Source: Bradysia coprophila
Lineage: Eukaryota > Arthropoda > Insecta > Diptera > Sciaridae
Direction: 5' to 3'
DNA length: 64,000 nt
Assembly: GCF_014529535.1 (NCBI RefSeq)
Contig: NW_023503941.1
Span: forward strand, 5,319,214-5,383,213
Part shown: positions 1-9,263 of the stretch, piece by piece
Position numbering within the stretch: position 1 is the stretch's first letter
How the letters are laid out: each line of letters opens with the position of its first letter
Made by a program: the position numbers and the translations under genes
Notes under the pieces: generated by a model
Database searches by the model: none
What the model saw: the letters and a program-made list of their open reading frames with translations, nothing else
What the model was told of the DNA's origin: nothing

Positions 1-369
1 TCCGAATGAACAGGTGCATCGCCCTCGTCTAGACACATCTAGAGTACTTCGCACTCAATGTAATAAATAACTAAATTTCAACTAGTCGGATCTTACTAAA
101 ACAAACTGCCGGTGTGTAGCGCGCGATCTCAGGATCCTGGCGCTAGTTTTATGCAACTCAGCTCAGCATCATAATTTTCGAAATCTGCGGACTTTAGATG
201 CCTCTGTTGCATAAAAGATTCTACGAATCTCGATGCAAATTGCTTTATAAGGCCTACTATGTGTATTGTGCACTAGGCCTACGGCCTAGAGTCACAATTA
301 CTCATGTCTTTCAAGACTTTGAAATCATGATGTGATGATAACAAAAAAAATCCAAAAATAGATATATAA
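1..369. other. No gene recognised
   Basis: AT-rich sequence with no open frame of useful length, no recognisable splice structure and no clear repeat. It ends where the CTTCACACTTTG repeat block begins. Confidence 0.5.
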
Positions 370-870
370 TGCAAACTCTAATATTTTCCTGAATTTAAAT
401 TTGAAGGGTTTTTTGTCGTTTTTTCACACTTTAGTGATTTTTTTCGCGATTTGTCAATTTTTGAGAATTTTTGTAGTCGCCAAGAAAAAATCGTCAAAGT
501 GTGAAGAACTGCCAAGAAAAATAGCCAAAGTGTGAAGAAACGCCAGTTATTTGATTTTTTTCTTTTTGTCGTTTCTTCACACTTTGGCGAATTTTCTTGG
601 CGTTTCTTCACACTCTGACGATTTTTTTTGTCGTTTCTTCACACTTTGTCGATTTTTTTTTGGCGATTTAAAAAATTCTCAGAAACTGACGAATCGCCAA
701 AAAAAATTGCCAAAGTGTGAAGAACCGCCAAGAAAAATTGCCAAAGTGTGAAGAAACGACAAAATGTGAAGAAACGCCATCATTTTTTTTTGGCGATTCG
801 ACTTTGGCGATACTTCACGGGAATCTTCTTCTTTTAAAAAACAGCCGTCCGAAATCGAATGCATTTTCCA
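370..870. repeat. Inverted short-motif repeat block (CTTCACACTTTGGCGA)
   Basis: A short motif close to TTTCTTCACACTTTGGCGA recurs many times. Copies lie on both strands, so the block folds on itself around the middle (about 660-690). The spacer runs of T and A between motif copies produce several short open frames on both strands, which are repeat artefacts. The block lies against the start of a larger palindromic element. Confidence 0.7.
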
Positions 871-989
871 GTGGAAGGTGCGGGAAAACAGGAAAAGTGT
901 GCCCTTAAAAGACTTTTAAAGACTCAAATTATGACAACAACAACTTTCACATCGTTTACTACTACTACATGGTTTACTACTTATAACAA

Positions 990-1231
990 TTGAGTCTGTT
1001 GGGATCAAAAGTAGGCCTTTTACATCTGTCAAAGTGACGTTTTAAACGTCAAACTAAAAAAAATAAAAGTCGTTAATTTTTCTTGAAGAAAATTTCTTCA
1101 ATTCTTTTGCTGAATGGAATTGAAGAAAAACTAACGACTTTGGGACCAGTTTTCATATTTTTTAGTTTGACGTTTAAAACGTCACTTTGACAGATGGAAA
1201 AGACCTACTTTTAATCCCAACAGACTCAATT
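990..1231. mobile_element. Palindromic MITE, about 240 bases
   Basis: The terminal inverted repeat of about 26 bases begins TTGAGTCTGTTGGGATC. The sequence is nearly palindromic throughout: the arms carry GTGACGTTTTAAACGTC and an AACGACTTT segment in mirrored order. It has no coding capacity. It interrupts the larger 861-2360 palindrome. Superfamily not determined. Confidence 0.65.
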
Positions 1232-1297
1232 ATGACATCTCAAGATTTATGGAAGAAAACTGCACAAAAGAAAAGAAGAGAAATCCGCCGTTTTCCT

Positions 1298-1434
1298 CAA
1301 TGAACGTCAACACAAGGTATGGTTGAATGTCAAACTTTGTATGGAGCGGAGGACATAGCGATTGCATATAAAAAAAAACTCACCTCTCATGTATGAACAG
1401 TGGTTTATACCTGGCCTGGTTTATACTTTCATTG
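1298..1434. mobile_element. hAT-like MITE (CAATGAA termini), complete
   Basis: This 137-base element has inverted ends beginning CAATGAA and is flanked by the 8-base direct repeat GTTTTCCT (1290-1297 and 1435-1442). An 8-base target duplication is the hAT signature. Related sequence, recognisable by GTATGGAGCGGAGGA and TTTCATATAAAAAAAACTCA, recurs at 9264-11093, around 29720-29800 and at 30684-30847, so this is a multi-copy family. Confidence 0.75.
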
Positions 1435-1838
1435 GTTTTCCTGACTCCTGGCTTCTGATGCACGAACCCAATTTTCAGAGACCATAGATTTTCTGATTGG
1501 TCTAGTCAATAACGATCATTGGACGTACATATCACTACAATTGTTCGACAGGTTGTTCTAAAGTTATTCGATGAAAACTGAATAAAACCTAAAACAGGCT
1601 GTTTTTCTCACGCCCAAGGCCAAGATCTACAGTTTCACAAACCAGATGTTCTCAAAAATTAAATATTTTGGTTTGTCTCGTCAATTCCTTTCATTTGACA
1701 TATGGCACCACACGAGTTATGAGTAACAACTAGTGAAAGATAGGCGAAACAAAACCAAACAAAAACTCTTTTCCTGGAACTCGACTCGATCCCTGTTTTG
1801 GAGCACTTCCCGTTGAGTTTCGATAACTGTTCTACGGC

Positions 1839-2180
1839 GAGATGCGGGAAAACAGGATAAGTAGGAAAATACGCAGTTTTTCTAGATTTCTCACCAATAG
1901 CTACTGTTGTAAGTACGAACTAGATTTTCTTAAAAATTAAATATTTTGTCACATTTGGCATATCGCATACCGTTTTTTGAATCTAAACATCCAACCGTGT
2001 TTGTTTTGCAGTAGTTTTTTAAGCACATTTCTGGATGCTTAGATTCAAAAAGGGTATGCAATATGTCAAATATGACAAAATATTTTATTTTTAAGAAAAT
2101 CTAGTTCGTACTTACGACAGTAGCTATTGGTGAGAAAAACTGCATATTTTCCTACTGATCCTGTTTTCCCGCCTCTCCCG
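1839..2180. repeat. Palindromic element, about 340 bases
   Basis: The arms mirror each other from GCGGGAAAACAGGATAAGTA on the left to its reverse complement on the right. They include a TTTCTCACCAATAGCTACTG segment and a TTGTAAGTACGAACTAGA segment. The centre is a short unpaired loop near 1990-2020. There is no coding potential and no clear target duplication. Confidence 0.6.
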
Positions 2181-2362
2181 GCAGAAAGTAAGGTGGGCAC
2201 CCAAAACAACATATTTTATTGTTGGTCTCACAACAGTCAGCGCATTTTCCTGTTTTCCTTTTCCGCTATCGTTTCCAACGACGTATAAGTTGTTGGTGTC
2301 ACAATTCGAGTTTTTAAAAGTCTTTGAAGGGCATATTTTTCCCACTTTCCCGCACCTTCCCT

Positions 2363-2654
2363 GTAGGTACTTTTTTAAATGGGCCTGGGATGGTTTCAGT
2401 TAATGAACCCAAGAAGTTGAAACAACTTTGTTAGTGGAAGGTGTTCGAAAACCGAAAACATGCATTCTTCGTATGGAATAGTTATTTACCAGACAACAGA
2501 TAAAAAGTTGAAAATTCCATTTTATCGCGTGAAGTCTGTTAATCCGAGGCGAAGGCGAGCCGGGGTCAATCTCACTCCTTGTTTTTATAGTTGAATACGG
2601 TTGTTTCGTGAAGTTTTGGCCTGAACACTAATAAAATTTGCTCACAAGTAACAA
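2363..2654. other. No gene recognised
   Basis: Contains a second partial copy of the GTGGAAGGTG terminus near 2428 and a short hairpin with a GC-rich GGCGAAGGCGAGCC loop near 2540. Nothing else is supported. The end of this stretch may be an intron leading into the exon at 2655. Confidence 0.35.
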
Positions 2655-3335
2655 GACCCATCCCATATTGTTCATCCCGAGTTTTGTAATGATGCTTTTG
2701 AAGCATCTCCTCTGGAGATCAAACTTAAAGTGACCAATCATAAATTGAAGGAGTTCGCGACTCAGTTAAAATACTTTTATCAGTCAAATTGCTCGTCAGA
2801 GTTCGATGTGCTCGTAAAGGTCAGGAATGAATGATTTCAAAAAAAGTTGAACTAGTCGTCATGATCGAATGATTTTTAGGTTAACGGAGGATACTGTTGG
2901 TTAGCTGCGAGACAGAATTCGAACAGAAATTTTCGTGCGATGTTTCATCCGTTGATTCGCCAACATAACACCACTATCGCAACAGATGGCACGGAAAAGG
3001 CATTAAAGGAGTTACGCATGCAGGTGAACTTTATTATTTACGGAAAAGTGATCTGCCCCAAGATTCCATTGAATTTATCAGCATCATGAGATTTGTATAC
3101 ATGAGAGTACGTAATGCCCTATCGAAATCGACACTGACACGTTGTCAGTGACAACGCAATCTTTTTCGTTCTAAGCTTGTTTCCTTACATCTTTTGCAAT
3201 AAGTGGTGATCCGAATTCCAACGCTTTGAACTTAGCTCTTTTGTTTGGAAGCCAGTAGATACTCCACCTTACAAAGGGCTAGATAGAAACGTGAAATTGG
3301 ATTTCAAGACTTTAGGAGAATCGGAGCGTCTTCAG
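2655..3335 (+). CDS. Three exons of an unrecognised gene, incomplete at both ends
   Basis: Three open segments join in phase 0 through GT/AG introns. Exon A is 2655-2819 (55 codons, donor GTCAGG). Exon B is 2880-3023 (48 codons, acceptor TTTTTAG, donor GTGAAC). Exon C is about 3252-3335 (28 codons). The A-B intron is 60 bases, as usual for fly introns. The encoded segment includes EFDVLVK spliced to VNGGYCWLAAR, then TDGTEKALKELRMQ. I do not recognise the family. Neither a start nor a stop codon could be assigned, and the acceptor of exon C is weak. It may be a truncated gene left between repeats, or part of a gene whose other exons I missed. Confidence 0.35.
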
Positions 3336-3835
3336 GTGTTTGGAGTCTTTGTATCGGGAATTACCCATTCCACTCTTTTAAGTTTTTTTTGGTTAGAGGT
3401 CTAAGCAACAAGTTAAAGCATCCAACTCCATAGGGTGCTCCGCAAGACTCTCAAGACTCTTTATACAAAAATTACTATGAATCAATCAATTACTCCTATT
3501 TTCTAGACTATAAAGCTAAGAGGACACTTGTTTTGCATAGTAAAATGATATTAAGTAGGCTGAATAACGTAAAATACGTAAATACGTAAAAGGCGAACTC
3601 GCCTCGCACACGCAAGTTTATTGCTGAAAATGTTTTTTAGCCATCTCATCGACTTAATGACTCCCTTTACAAAATTTTGGTATTGAAAAATTGTGTGCGA
3701 GCTCACCTTTACGTACTTGAAAAATGGGTTGTTTTAGCACCGTGTGCCAGATTACCCCACACCAAAATAGTTTCGCTACAAATACAAATGTAAGGCTTCA
3801 GCTATAGCTGCTTGTTAGTAAAATGTAGCTTTTCC
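3336..3835. other. No gene recognised
   Basis: AT-rich sequence. A pair of TACGTAAA-type short repeats near 3570-3720 is the only pattern noted. It borders the left arm of the inverted duplication. Confidence 0.4.
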
Positions 3836-3902
3836 CAATTTAGTACATGTCTATAGCCTGACGTAAAGCATGACAAATTCTAAAATTTGATGGAACATTA
3901 AG

Positions 3903-4624
3903 ACGAATCTACACAACGGTAGATGATAGATTCGTATCTGCTTCCTTTCTGGAAAAAGTGGGACCATCGTTTTGTGGTGGTAATAAATGTTTGTGGTGGT
4001 GTACTACGAGAAACGCAATAATTCACACGACAGAGTAAAGTTAACCAGGCAGGAGCGCTGGTTTGACTAGGGAATTGATTAATCTAGTAGCCCTATATGT
4101 TTTGCGAATAAAATTTTTCAATTTATGTCAGTACAGTCAAAGGCAGTCAATTTTCAGCATAAATTTGCTTCAGCTGTTTTTCAGCTGATCCACACATACA
4201 ATCAAAACGGTTTATACTTGTTTATACGGTTGAAGCTGCTACACGCACGCGCATGATAGTGTTAAAACCGTATAAAGACCTATAAACGGTTGTGATTGTT
4301 TGTATGGATCAGCTGAAAAACAGCTGAAGCTAATTTATGCTGAAAATTGTCTGCCTTCGACTGTATTTATTTGAGTTCATTTTCGTACAGTGTATAAGGT
4401 CCCTTATTTGACGTTTCGAAAATGAACCGCTACTGCCTGGTTTATTTTACTCTGCCGTGAATAATTCACGAAAATTAGCACAAGCTCTGAGTTTTCTTGC
4501 AGTAGGCTACATCACCACAAACATTTATCATTGTTACTGTAAGCGAACACTTCTTGACACAGAACGACGGTCCCACTTTTTCGCAAAAAAATTGGGCTAC
4601 AATTTAGCTTTGTGTCGATTCGCC
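3903..4624. mobile_element. Foldback element inserted in the left arm
   Basis: Present in the left arm and absent from the matching position of the right arm, so the empty site can be read directly. TTAAG flanks both sides (3898-3902 and 4625-4629). The inverted ends read ACGAATCTACACA on the left, against GGCGAATCGACACA from the right. The inner arms mirror one another through AAAAGTGGGACC and ACCACAAACATTTAT. It carries the nested 230-base MITE and no transposase. The open frame at 4457-4669 is not a gene. Confidence 0.75.
4134..4363. mobile_element. TA-flanked Tc1/mariner-type MITE, 230 bases (copy 1)
   Basis: The ends are CAGTCAAAGGCAGTC and its near-complement, with TA on each side (4132-4133 and 4364-4365). 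Interior arms carry TTCAGCTGTTTTTCAGCTGA and CCGTTTATA in mirrored order. A second copy of exactly 230 bases lies at 22728-22957. TA target duplication is typical of the Tc1/mariner superfamily. There is no coding capacity. Confidence 0.8.
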
Positions 4625-4896
4625 TTAAGGGCAAATTCAGGGCATTTCATTGATAACAGCTGCAGGTAGCAATCAGAAAACAGGTGTCAATTTATAATCC
4701 TATTCTTTATTGTTGAAGGAAATTAAATGAAAATGATTTCAAGCTGAAAAAATAATTGAATTGAAATTCCCGTGACACATTTTTTCGCATTGTTTTACAT
4801 TGAAAATACATTTTGATTATTGTCCGCAATTTTCAATACTGAAACAAATGGAATTATTATCGAAACGTGTTTTCGTTTGCTCCTCTGTTCTCTCCG

Positions 4897-4933
4897 TATA
4901 AATACGAATGATTCTGGTCAACTTCGTATCAGT
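4897..4933 (+). promoter_or_regulatory. Core promoter of left secreted-protein gene (TATA + initiator)
   Basis: TATAAATA at 4897-4904 is followed 32 bases later by the arthropod initiator core TCAGT at 4929-4933, which predicts transcription starting near 4930. Both elements and the sequence between them are conserved at the mirrored position in front of the right copy (about 7219-7255). Confidence 0.65.
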
Positions 4934-5047
4934 TTACTTCGAGTCGAGCTAAGCTTTCCAGGTCTGTTCTAGTTGAAGAGAATAACTTCCATTTATCAGA
5001 TCGGATCATCTTCAATACAGCCACGATTCGCGCGTTTTTCATTTAGA

Positions 5048-5365
5048 ATGAAGCACAGTCTGATCTCAGCATTGGTAGTGATGCTGTACGTGTCCGGTAT
5101 TGTGTGTGTTCCAGCAACACTATGCCGATTTCCTTTCCAATCTGGCACTCGTTATCAATTGAAAATTCGATTCGGGTATGACGGAGAAACGTGGGCAGGA
5201 CGATGCTCTGACGATGGAATTTTTTGCGTGTATGGAGCTGTAAATGGTGTGGCCTTGAAATATCAAAATCGTGATCGTCTCATAGGGCCAAGTGCGTGGC
5301 ATACAGACAATGCAGACAGTTGGTGTAGAGCTAAAGGTGGAGTGGCTTACTGGTTCAATGCTTAG
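5048..5365 (+). CDS. Secreted 105-residue four-cysteine protein, left copy
   Basis: The first ATG after the predicted start site opens a 105-codon single-exon frame. Residues 1-20 form a signal peptide with a hydrophobic core (LISALVVMLYVSGIV) ending at Cys20-Val21. The mature part of about 85 residues holds four cysteines in LCRF, GRCSD, IFCVY and SWCRA contexts, enough for two disulfides, and is rich in Gly, Trp and Tyr. No family is recognised. A secreted defence, salivary or cuticle-associated role is possible but only a guess. It differs from the right copy at 8 of 105 positions, 4 of them in the signal peptide. A polyadenylation signal AATAAA lies at 5463-5468. Upstream TTG-initiated extension of the frame is unlikely because a normal ATG lies close to the TATA/Inr. 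Confidence 0.8.
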   Translation: MKHSLISALVVMLYVSGIVCVPATLCRFPFQSGTRYQLKIRFGYDGETWAGRCSDDGIFCVYGAVNGVALKYQNRDRLIGPSAWHTDNADSWCRAKGGVAYWFNA

Positions 5366-6159
5366 AAACTTGGTCAAAGTGATGCTGAAAATCAGAATTA
5401 GGTGTGCAGCAAAGCCGGAAATCGTTCAACTTTCGAAGCAAACAATTTTGATTTGATTTTGAAATAAATTTATTTCCGAAATAATTCTTCTTCTTCTTGC
5501 CGAAACAATTAGTTGCTTTTAAATTACGCAGATTCGAGATTTCGTTACTGCAATCTATCAGATGCCATCGTTGTAAGTTTGTAAGTAATTCACTCTCATT
5601 CGTTTCTAATCCAATGGCTTCACACAACAATCAATTTTATCTCGGGCAAATAGAACCTTTTTTCGACATACTTTCCCCATATAAAAGATAGAAGTGTCCA
5701 AAAGTCTAGGGCACCACTCGAAAAACGATTTTTTCTTGATGCCCGAAGTTTTTTCATGGGCGTCAAACGATCGGACACGATTTCATTTATTTCCGTACAT
5801 GAATTGCGTAGCCTCAGTATGTATTCACAATTCAGAGGAGCTACATTTATGTGTCGCTAATCTTTGTTTTAGCTCCAGTCAACACTTTTCCAACGACACC
5901 CAATGACCATATCAGACGACGAAAAGTTGTAGCATCGACATCAAGAGTACCAAGCGTCCCAAAACAAACGTATTTGAATCGGTTTAAAAACGTAAGAATC
6001 GAGCGAGTGTTAATCGTTTTCTAATGCTTTTGGAAAGCCTAGGTGCGCATACTCAAGGCTGTATAATTTTGGTACTTTGATGATCCGTTGCAAGAACCGC
6101 AACGTTAAAAATGTAACGTACAGCCAGGTACCAAAGGCAAGGCTGTATACAGCCTTGCG

Positions 6160-6290
6160 CATACTACACTCGGGAAATAATTTGATATCTCGTATCACGA
6201 CAACGAGTAAGAGTACCTCTGGCTAAAGCCTTCAGATGCTTTTACTCATCTGGATATGAGATGATACTTTACTCATATAGTAATGTACTA
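6160..6290. repeat. Hairpin repeat (GATATCTCGTATCACGA type)
   Basis: A short palindrome whose arms read ATATCTCGTATCACG and ACTCATCTGGATATGAGAT around a GC-richer loop. The same structure, with a CTCGGGCTGCCGCCCTCGG loop, appears at 34860-34985 inside another transposon. A dispersed hairpin family. Confidence 0.55.
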
Positions 6291-6786
6291 TTACATAACT
6301 AGTGATGAAAAGTATAGTTTTCGTGTGAATTTTGTTGATCCGAGGCGTAGCCGGATCATTTGACGACCATAAAGAACTTTTGTCAGGCATCAACGGAGAA
6401 TCGTTTTTCGAGTGGTGCCCAGTCTTTTTCACATTTTTATTTTTTCAACACCAAACTATATGGGAAAAGTATGTCGATCCACAAAAAAGCTCCTAGTTGC
6501 CATCACTATACTCATCGCAAGCTATTGGATTAGAAACGAATGAGATAGAATTACCTACAAACTTTCAGTGCAGTGCTGGCAACTTATAACATTTCTCCAA
6601 AGTCAGAGTATCGGAATCTCGAATCTTTGTAATTAAGAAGCAACCAATTATTTCGGGCAATAAATTTATTTCAAAATAATTAACAAATCAAAAGTTGTTT
6701 TCTTTGAAATCTTAAAGTGAAAGTGAACGATTTCTTGCGTTGTTGCACTCTAAATCCTTATTTTCAGCATCACTTTGACCAAATTT

Positions 6787-7104
6787 CTAAGCATTGAACC
6801 AGTAAGCCACACCACCTTTAGCTCGACACCAACTGTCTGCATTGTCTGTATGCCACGCACTTGGCCCTATGAGACGATCACCATTTTGATATTTCAAGAC
6901 CACACCATTTACAGCTCCATACACGCAAAAAACTCCATCGTCAGAGCATCGTCCTGCCCACGTCTCTCCGTCATACCCGAATCGAATTTTCAATTGATAA
7001 CGAGTACCGGATCGGAAAGGAAATCGGCATAGTGTTGCTGGAACACACACCATTCCGGACACGTACATCATCACCACCAATACTAAGATCAGACTGTGCT
7101 TCAT
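6787..7104 (-). CDS. Secreted 105-residue four-cysteine protein, right copy
   Basis: Mirror-image paralogue of the gene at 5048-5365, about 92% identical in protein (97 of 105). It has the same signal-peptide length and the same four cysteines, and the ending GVAYWFNA is unchanged. Substitutions in the mature part are few (for example Gln to Arg in the FPF context and Arg to Gly in the QN-D context). The promoter is retained: minus-strand TATAAATA around 7248-7255 and TCAGT about 32 bases downstream. AATAAA lies at 6665-6670. Both copies are intact, with no stops or frameshifts, so both probably make protein. Function unknown. Confidence 0.8.
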   Translation of the reverse strand: MKHSLILVLVVMMYVSGMVCVPATLCRFPFRSGTRYQLKIRFGYDGETWAGRCSDDGVFCVYGAVNGVVLKYQNGDRLIGPSAWHTDNADSWCRAKGGVAYWFNA

Positions 7105-8341
7105 TCTAAATGAAAAACGCGCGAATCGTGGCTGAATTGAAGATGATTCGATCTGATAAATGGAAGTTATTCTCTTCAATTGGAACAGAACTGGAAAGCT
7201 TAGCTCGACTCGAAGTAAACTGATACGAAGTTGATCTGAATAGTTCGTATTTATACGGAGAGCACAGGGTCAGACGAAAACACGTTTCGATAATAATTCC
7301 ATTTGTTTCAGTATCGAACATGACGTGCAATAATTAAATAATGTCAAAACGTGTAACACTAAATTTTTTCATGACTCATCAAAATGCATTATCAATGTAA
7401 AACAATTAGGAAAAGTAAGTTACAGAAGTGCATTGTGTACTTTTCTGCGAAAAAAATTTGTCACCGGAATTTCAATTCAATTATTTGTTCAATTATTCTT
7501 CCTTCAACAATAAAGAATAGGATTGCAAATTGATACCCGTTTTCTGATTGCTACATGTAGCCGTTATCAATTAAATGTCCTGAATTTGGTCTCAATGCCC
7601 CTTCAAATTTTAGAATTTGTCCTGTTTTACTTCAGAAATGTACTAAACTGGGCCGTGTTTATGCCAAACTACTATGTCCTCAATCATAGCACTCTCAAGC
7701 ACCGAAGCTGGCTTTGACGTCACTCAAATAGAGTGCCGAAACAATCAAAGTTGGCTATTCCTTTTCACACAATGTTTATCGAAAAACTCAAAAGAATAGA
7801 CTACTCGAAGTGATTTTGGCCTTTTCTGGCCGACAATGCTATGCATAATTTCAGAATCGGTCGAGGTGTAAGACAAGGAGACACCATCTCTCCGAAGTTA
7901 TTCACATCAGTCCTCGAAAGTGTTTTTAAGAAATTGGATTGGAGCAAGATAGGAATGAACGGGAATGGCAAGTACTTGAGTCACCTCCGTTTTGCAGACG
8001 ATATTGTTCTTATAGCAGTCGATCTGGATCAAGCACAAACAATGCTACAGCAGTTGAGCGAAGAATCGAGCAAAGTTGGTTTAAAGATGAACCTGACGAA
8101 AACGAAGGTCATGACGAACATCGACGACGACAGAGAAATTAAAATTGGAGACACAGTGATTGAAAGAGTCGATAGTTACGTATACCTTGGTCACAAGCTG
8201 AAATTGGTATTGGACAATCAAACTGCCGAAGTGAAGCGAAGAATTGGTCTAGGTTGGGCAGCATTCGGTAAACTCAGGCTTATCTTCAAGAGCAAGATGA
8301 ATAATAGCTTGAAACGTAAAGTGTTCAATTCGTGTGTCCTC

Positions 8342-8535
8342 CAGGGCCTATTTTACGGAAACATGTTTCTCAAGTTTCTAAAAGTTTCCAAAATGTTTCT
8401 GAAAGTTTCTTAAGGAAACTTTTCTAGAAACTTAAGGAAACTTTGAGAAACTTTAAGAAATTTAAGAAAACTTTTCAGAAACATTTTGGAAACTTTCAAA
8501 AACTTGAGAAACATGTTTCCGTAAAATATGCCCTG
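8342..8535. mobile_element. hAT-like palindromic MITE in the LINE, 194 bases
   Basis: The ends are CAGGGCCTATTTTACGG and its near-complement. The flanks GTGTCCTC and GTGTCTTC form an 8-base target duplication with one change. The interior is a dense foldback of GTTTCTNAAAGTTTC units. Removing it restores the LINE reading frame across the junction. The CAGGGCCTATT terminus is shared with 50901-51894, placing both in one hAT-like family. Confidence 0.8.
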
Positions 8536-8655
8536 GTGTCTTCCCAGTCCTAACATATGGAGCGGAAACGTTGACATTAACGAAAGCATCAGAAAACAAG
8601 CTGAGGTTTGCGCAAAGGGCCATGGAACGAAGTATGTTGGGAATTTCGCTCAGAG

Positions 8656-8943
8656 CAACGCACTTCAAGCAAAATTGCGCAAAATTGGGTTGCTAGGAAT
8701 CTCGCGCCGCGTCATTCACAATAATTCACATTTTGACACATTTTGTATAAGGAAGATGTCACTTTGTGAAATATTGTGAATGACGCGGTGCGAGATTCCT
8801 TAACACCCAAAATTGCTATTAATGACAGCTGCCAAATAGAGTACTATTTTGTATGAAATTTTATTACAGTGTAAAATTTTGTATGGAGCACTGTCAAGTT
8901 TCAGTACCATATTTAGAGTACCACTTTTGCTTGAAGTGCGTTG
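8656..8943. mobile_element. MITE with perfect inverted ends and CTCAGAG duplication
   Basis: The inverted ends CAACGCACTTCAAGCAAAA match perfectly over 19 bases. CTCAGAG flanks both sides (8649-8655 and 8944-8950); with one shared base the duplication could be read as 8 bases, as in hAT. Within it is a second palindrome (about 8696-8800, GGAATCTCGC(G/A)CCGCGTC...). Excision rejoins LINE codons for ISLR to the downstream LINE sequence. Confidence 0.8.
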
Positions 8944-9263
8944 CTCAGAGACAAAATGACAAACGAATAGATCCGACAACAGACAAGAATCATCGGTGTC
9001 ACGGAAAGGATAACGTCTCTAAAGTGAAACTGGCAACTGAATATTGCAAGAATGACGGATGAACGTTGGACAAAATGGATCATGAACTGGAGACCACCAA
9101 CAACCCGACCTATGGGAAGACCACCAGAACGTTGGACGAATAGCATCAAGTAGGAGCAAATTGGCAGCAAGTGGCAACAGACCGTTCAAAATGGAAGGAG
9201 AAAGGGCAGGCCTACATCCAGCAGTGGATATACAATGGCTGAAAAACAAGAAGAATGGTATGC

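Larger units (their letters stand above)
861..2360. mobile_element. Composite palindromic element with terminal GGAAGGTGCGGGAAA repeats
   Basis: The ends are imperfect inverted repeats. The left end reads AGTGGAAGGTGCGGGAAAAC and the right end is its diverged reverse complement. Homology continues inward through a GCCCTT...GACTTTTAAA segment of about 60 bases. The interior holds three smaller elements annotated separately (990-1231, 1298-1434, 1839-2180). No transposase is visible, so this is a non-autonomous or composite element, and no clean target duplication was found. Confidence 0.5.
3836..7655. repeat. Inverted segmental duplication carrying the secreted-protein gene twice
   Basis: The left arm (about 3836-5780) is the reverse complement of the right arm (about 6340-7655). 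Shared landmarks are CCCA(A/G)TTTAGTACAT at the outer edges, a CAACAATAAAGAATAGGATT segment, both promoters, both genes, and the inner GGGCACCACTCGAAAAACG. The left arm is longer because a foldback element (3903-4624) inserted into it. The two genes converge tail to tail. The central spacer (about 5780-6340) holds hairpins and no gene. Confidence 0.85.
7841..9255 (+). pseudogene. RTE-type LINE reverse transcriptase, truncated and interrupted
   Basis: The frame 7841 onward encodes the second half of a reverse transcriptase: a VRQGD block, the catalytic motif RFADDIVLIA, then GLKMNLTKTKVM and YVYLGH. After interruption it resumes at about 8545 with LTYGAETLTLTK and QRAMERSMLGISLR. It ends past 9060 with the RTE-type tail (WRPPTTRPMGRPPERWT) in decayed form with in-frame stops. 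The endonuclease and N-terminal RT are missing, as expected for a 5'-truncated LINE. Two small transposons (8342-8535, 8656-8943) split it. Clade assignment to RTE rests on the YGAE/GRPP(T/E)RW tail and is from family knowledge. Confidence 0.8.

Noticed and set aside
378-908. Overlapping open frames on both strands
   Set aside because: They follow the CTTCACACTTTG repeat and its inverted copies; composition is Phe/Lys repeats with no domain.
4457-4669. 70-codon frame upstream of the secreted-protein gene
   Set aside because: It lies inside the foldback element and has no signal or start context.
4973-5047. N-terminal 25-codon extension of the secreted protein
   Set aside because: It would need a TTG start; a normal ATG with an immediate signal peptide lies downstream, and the same holds for the mirrored copy.
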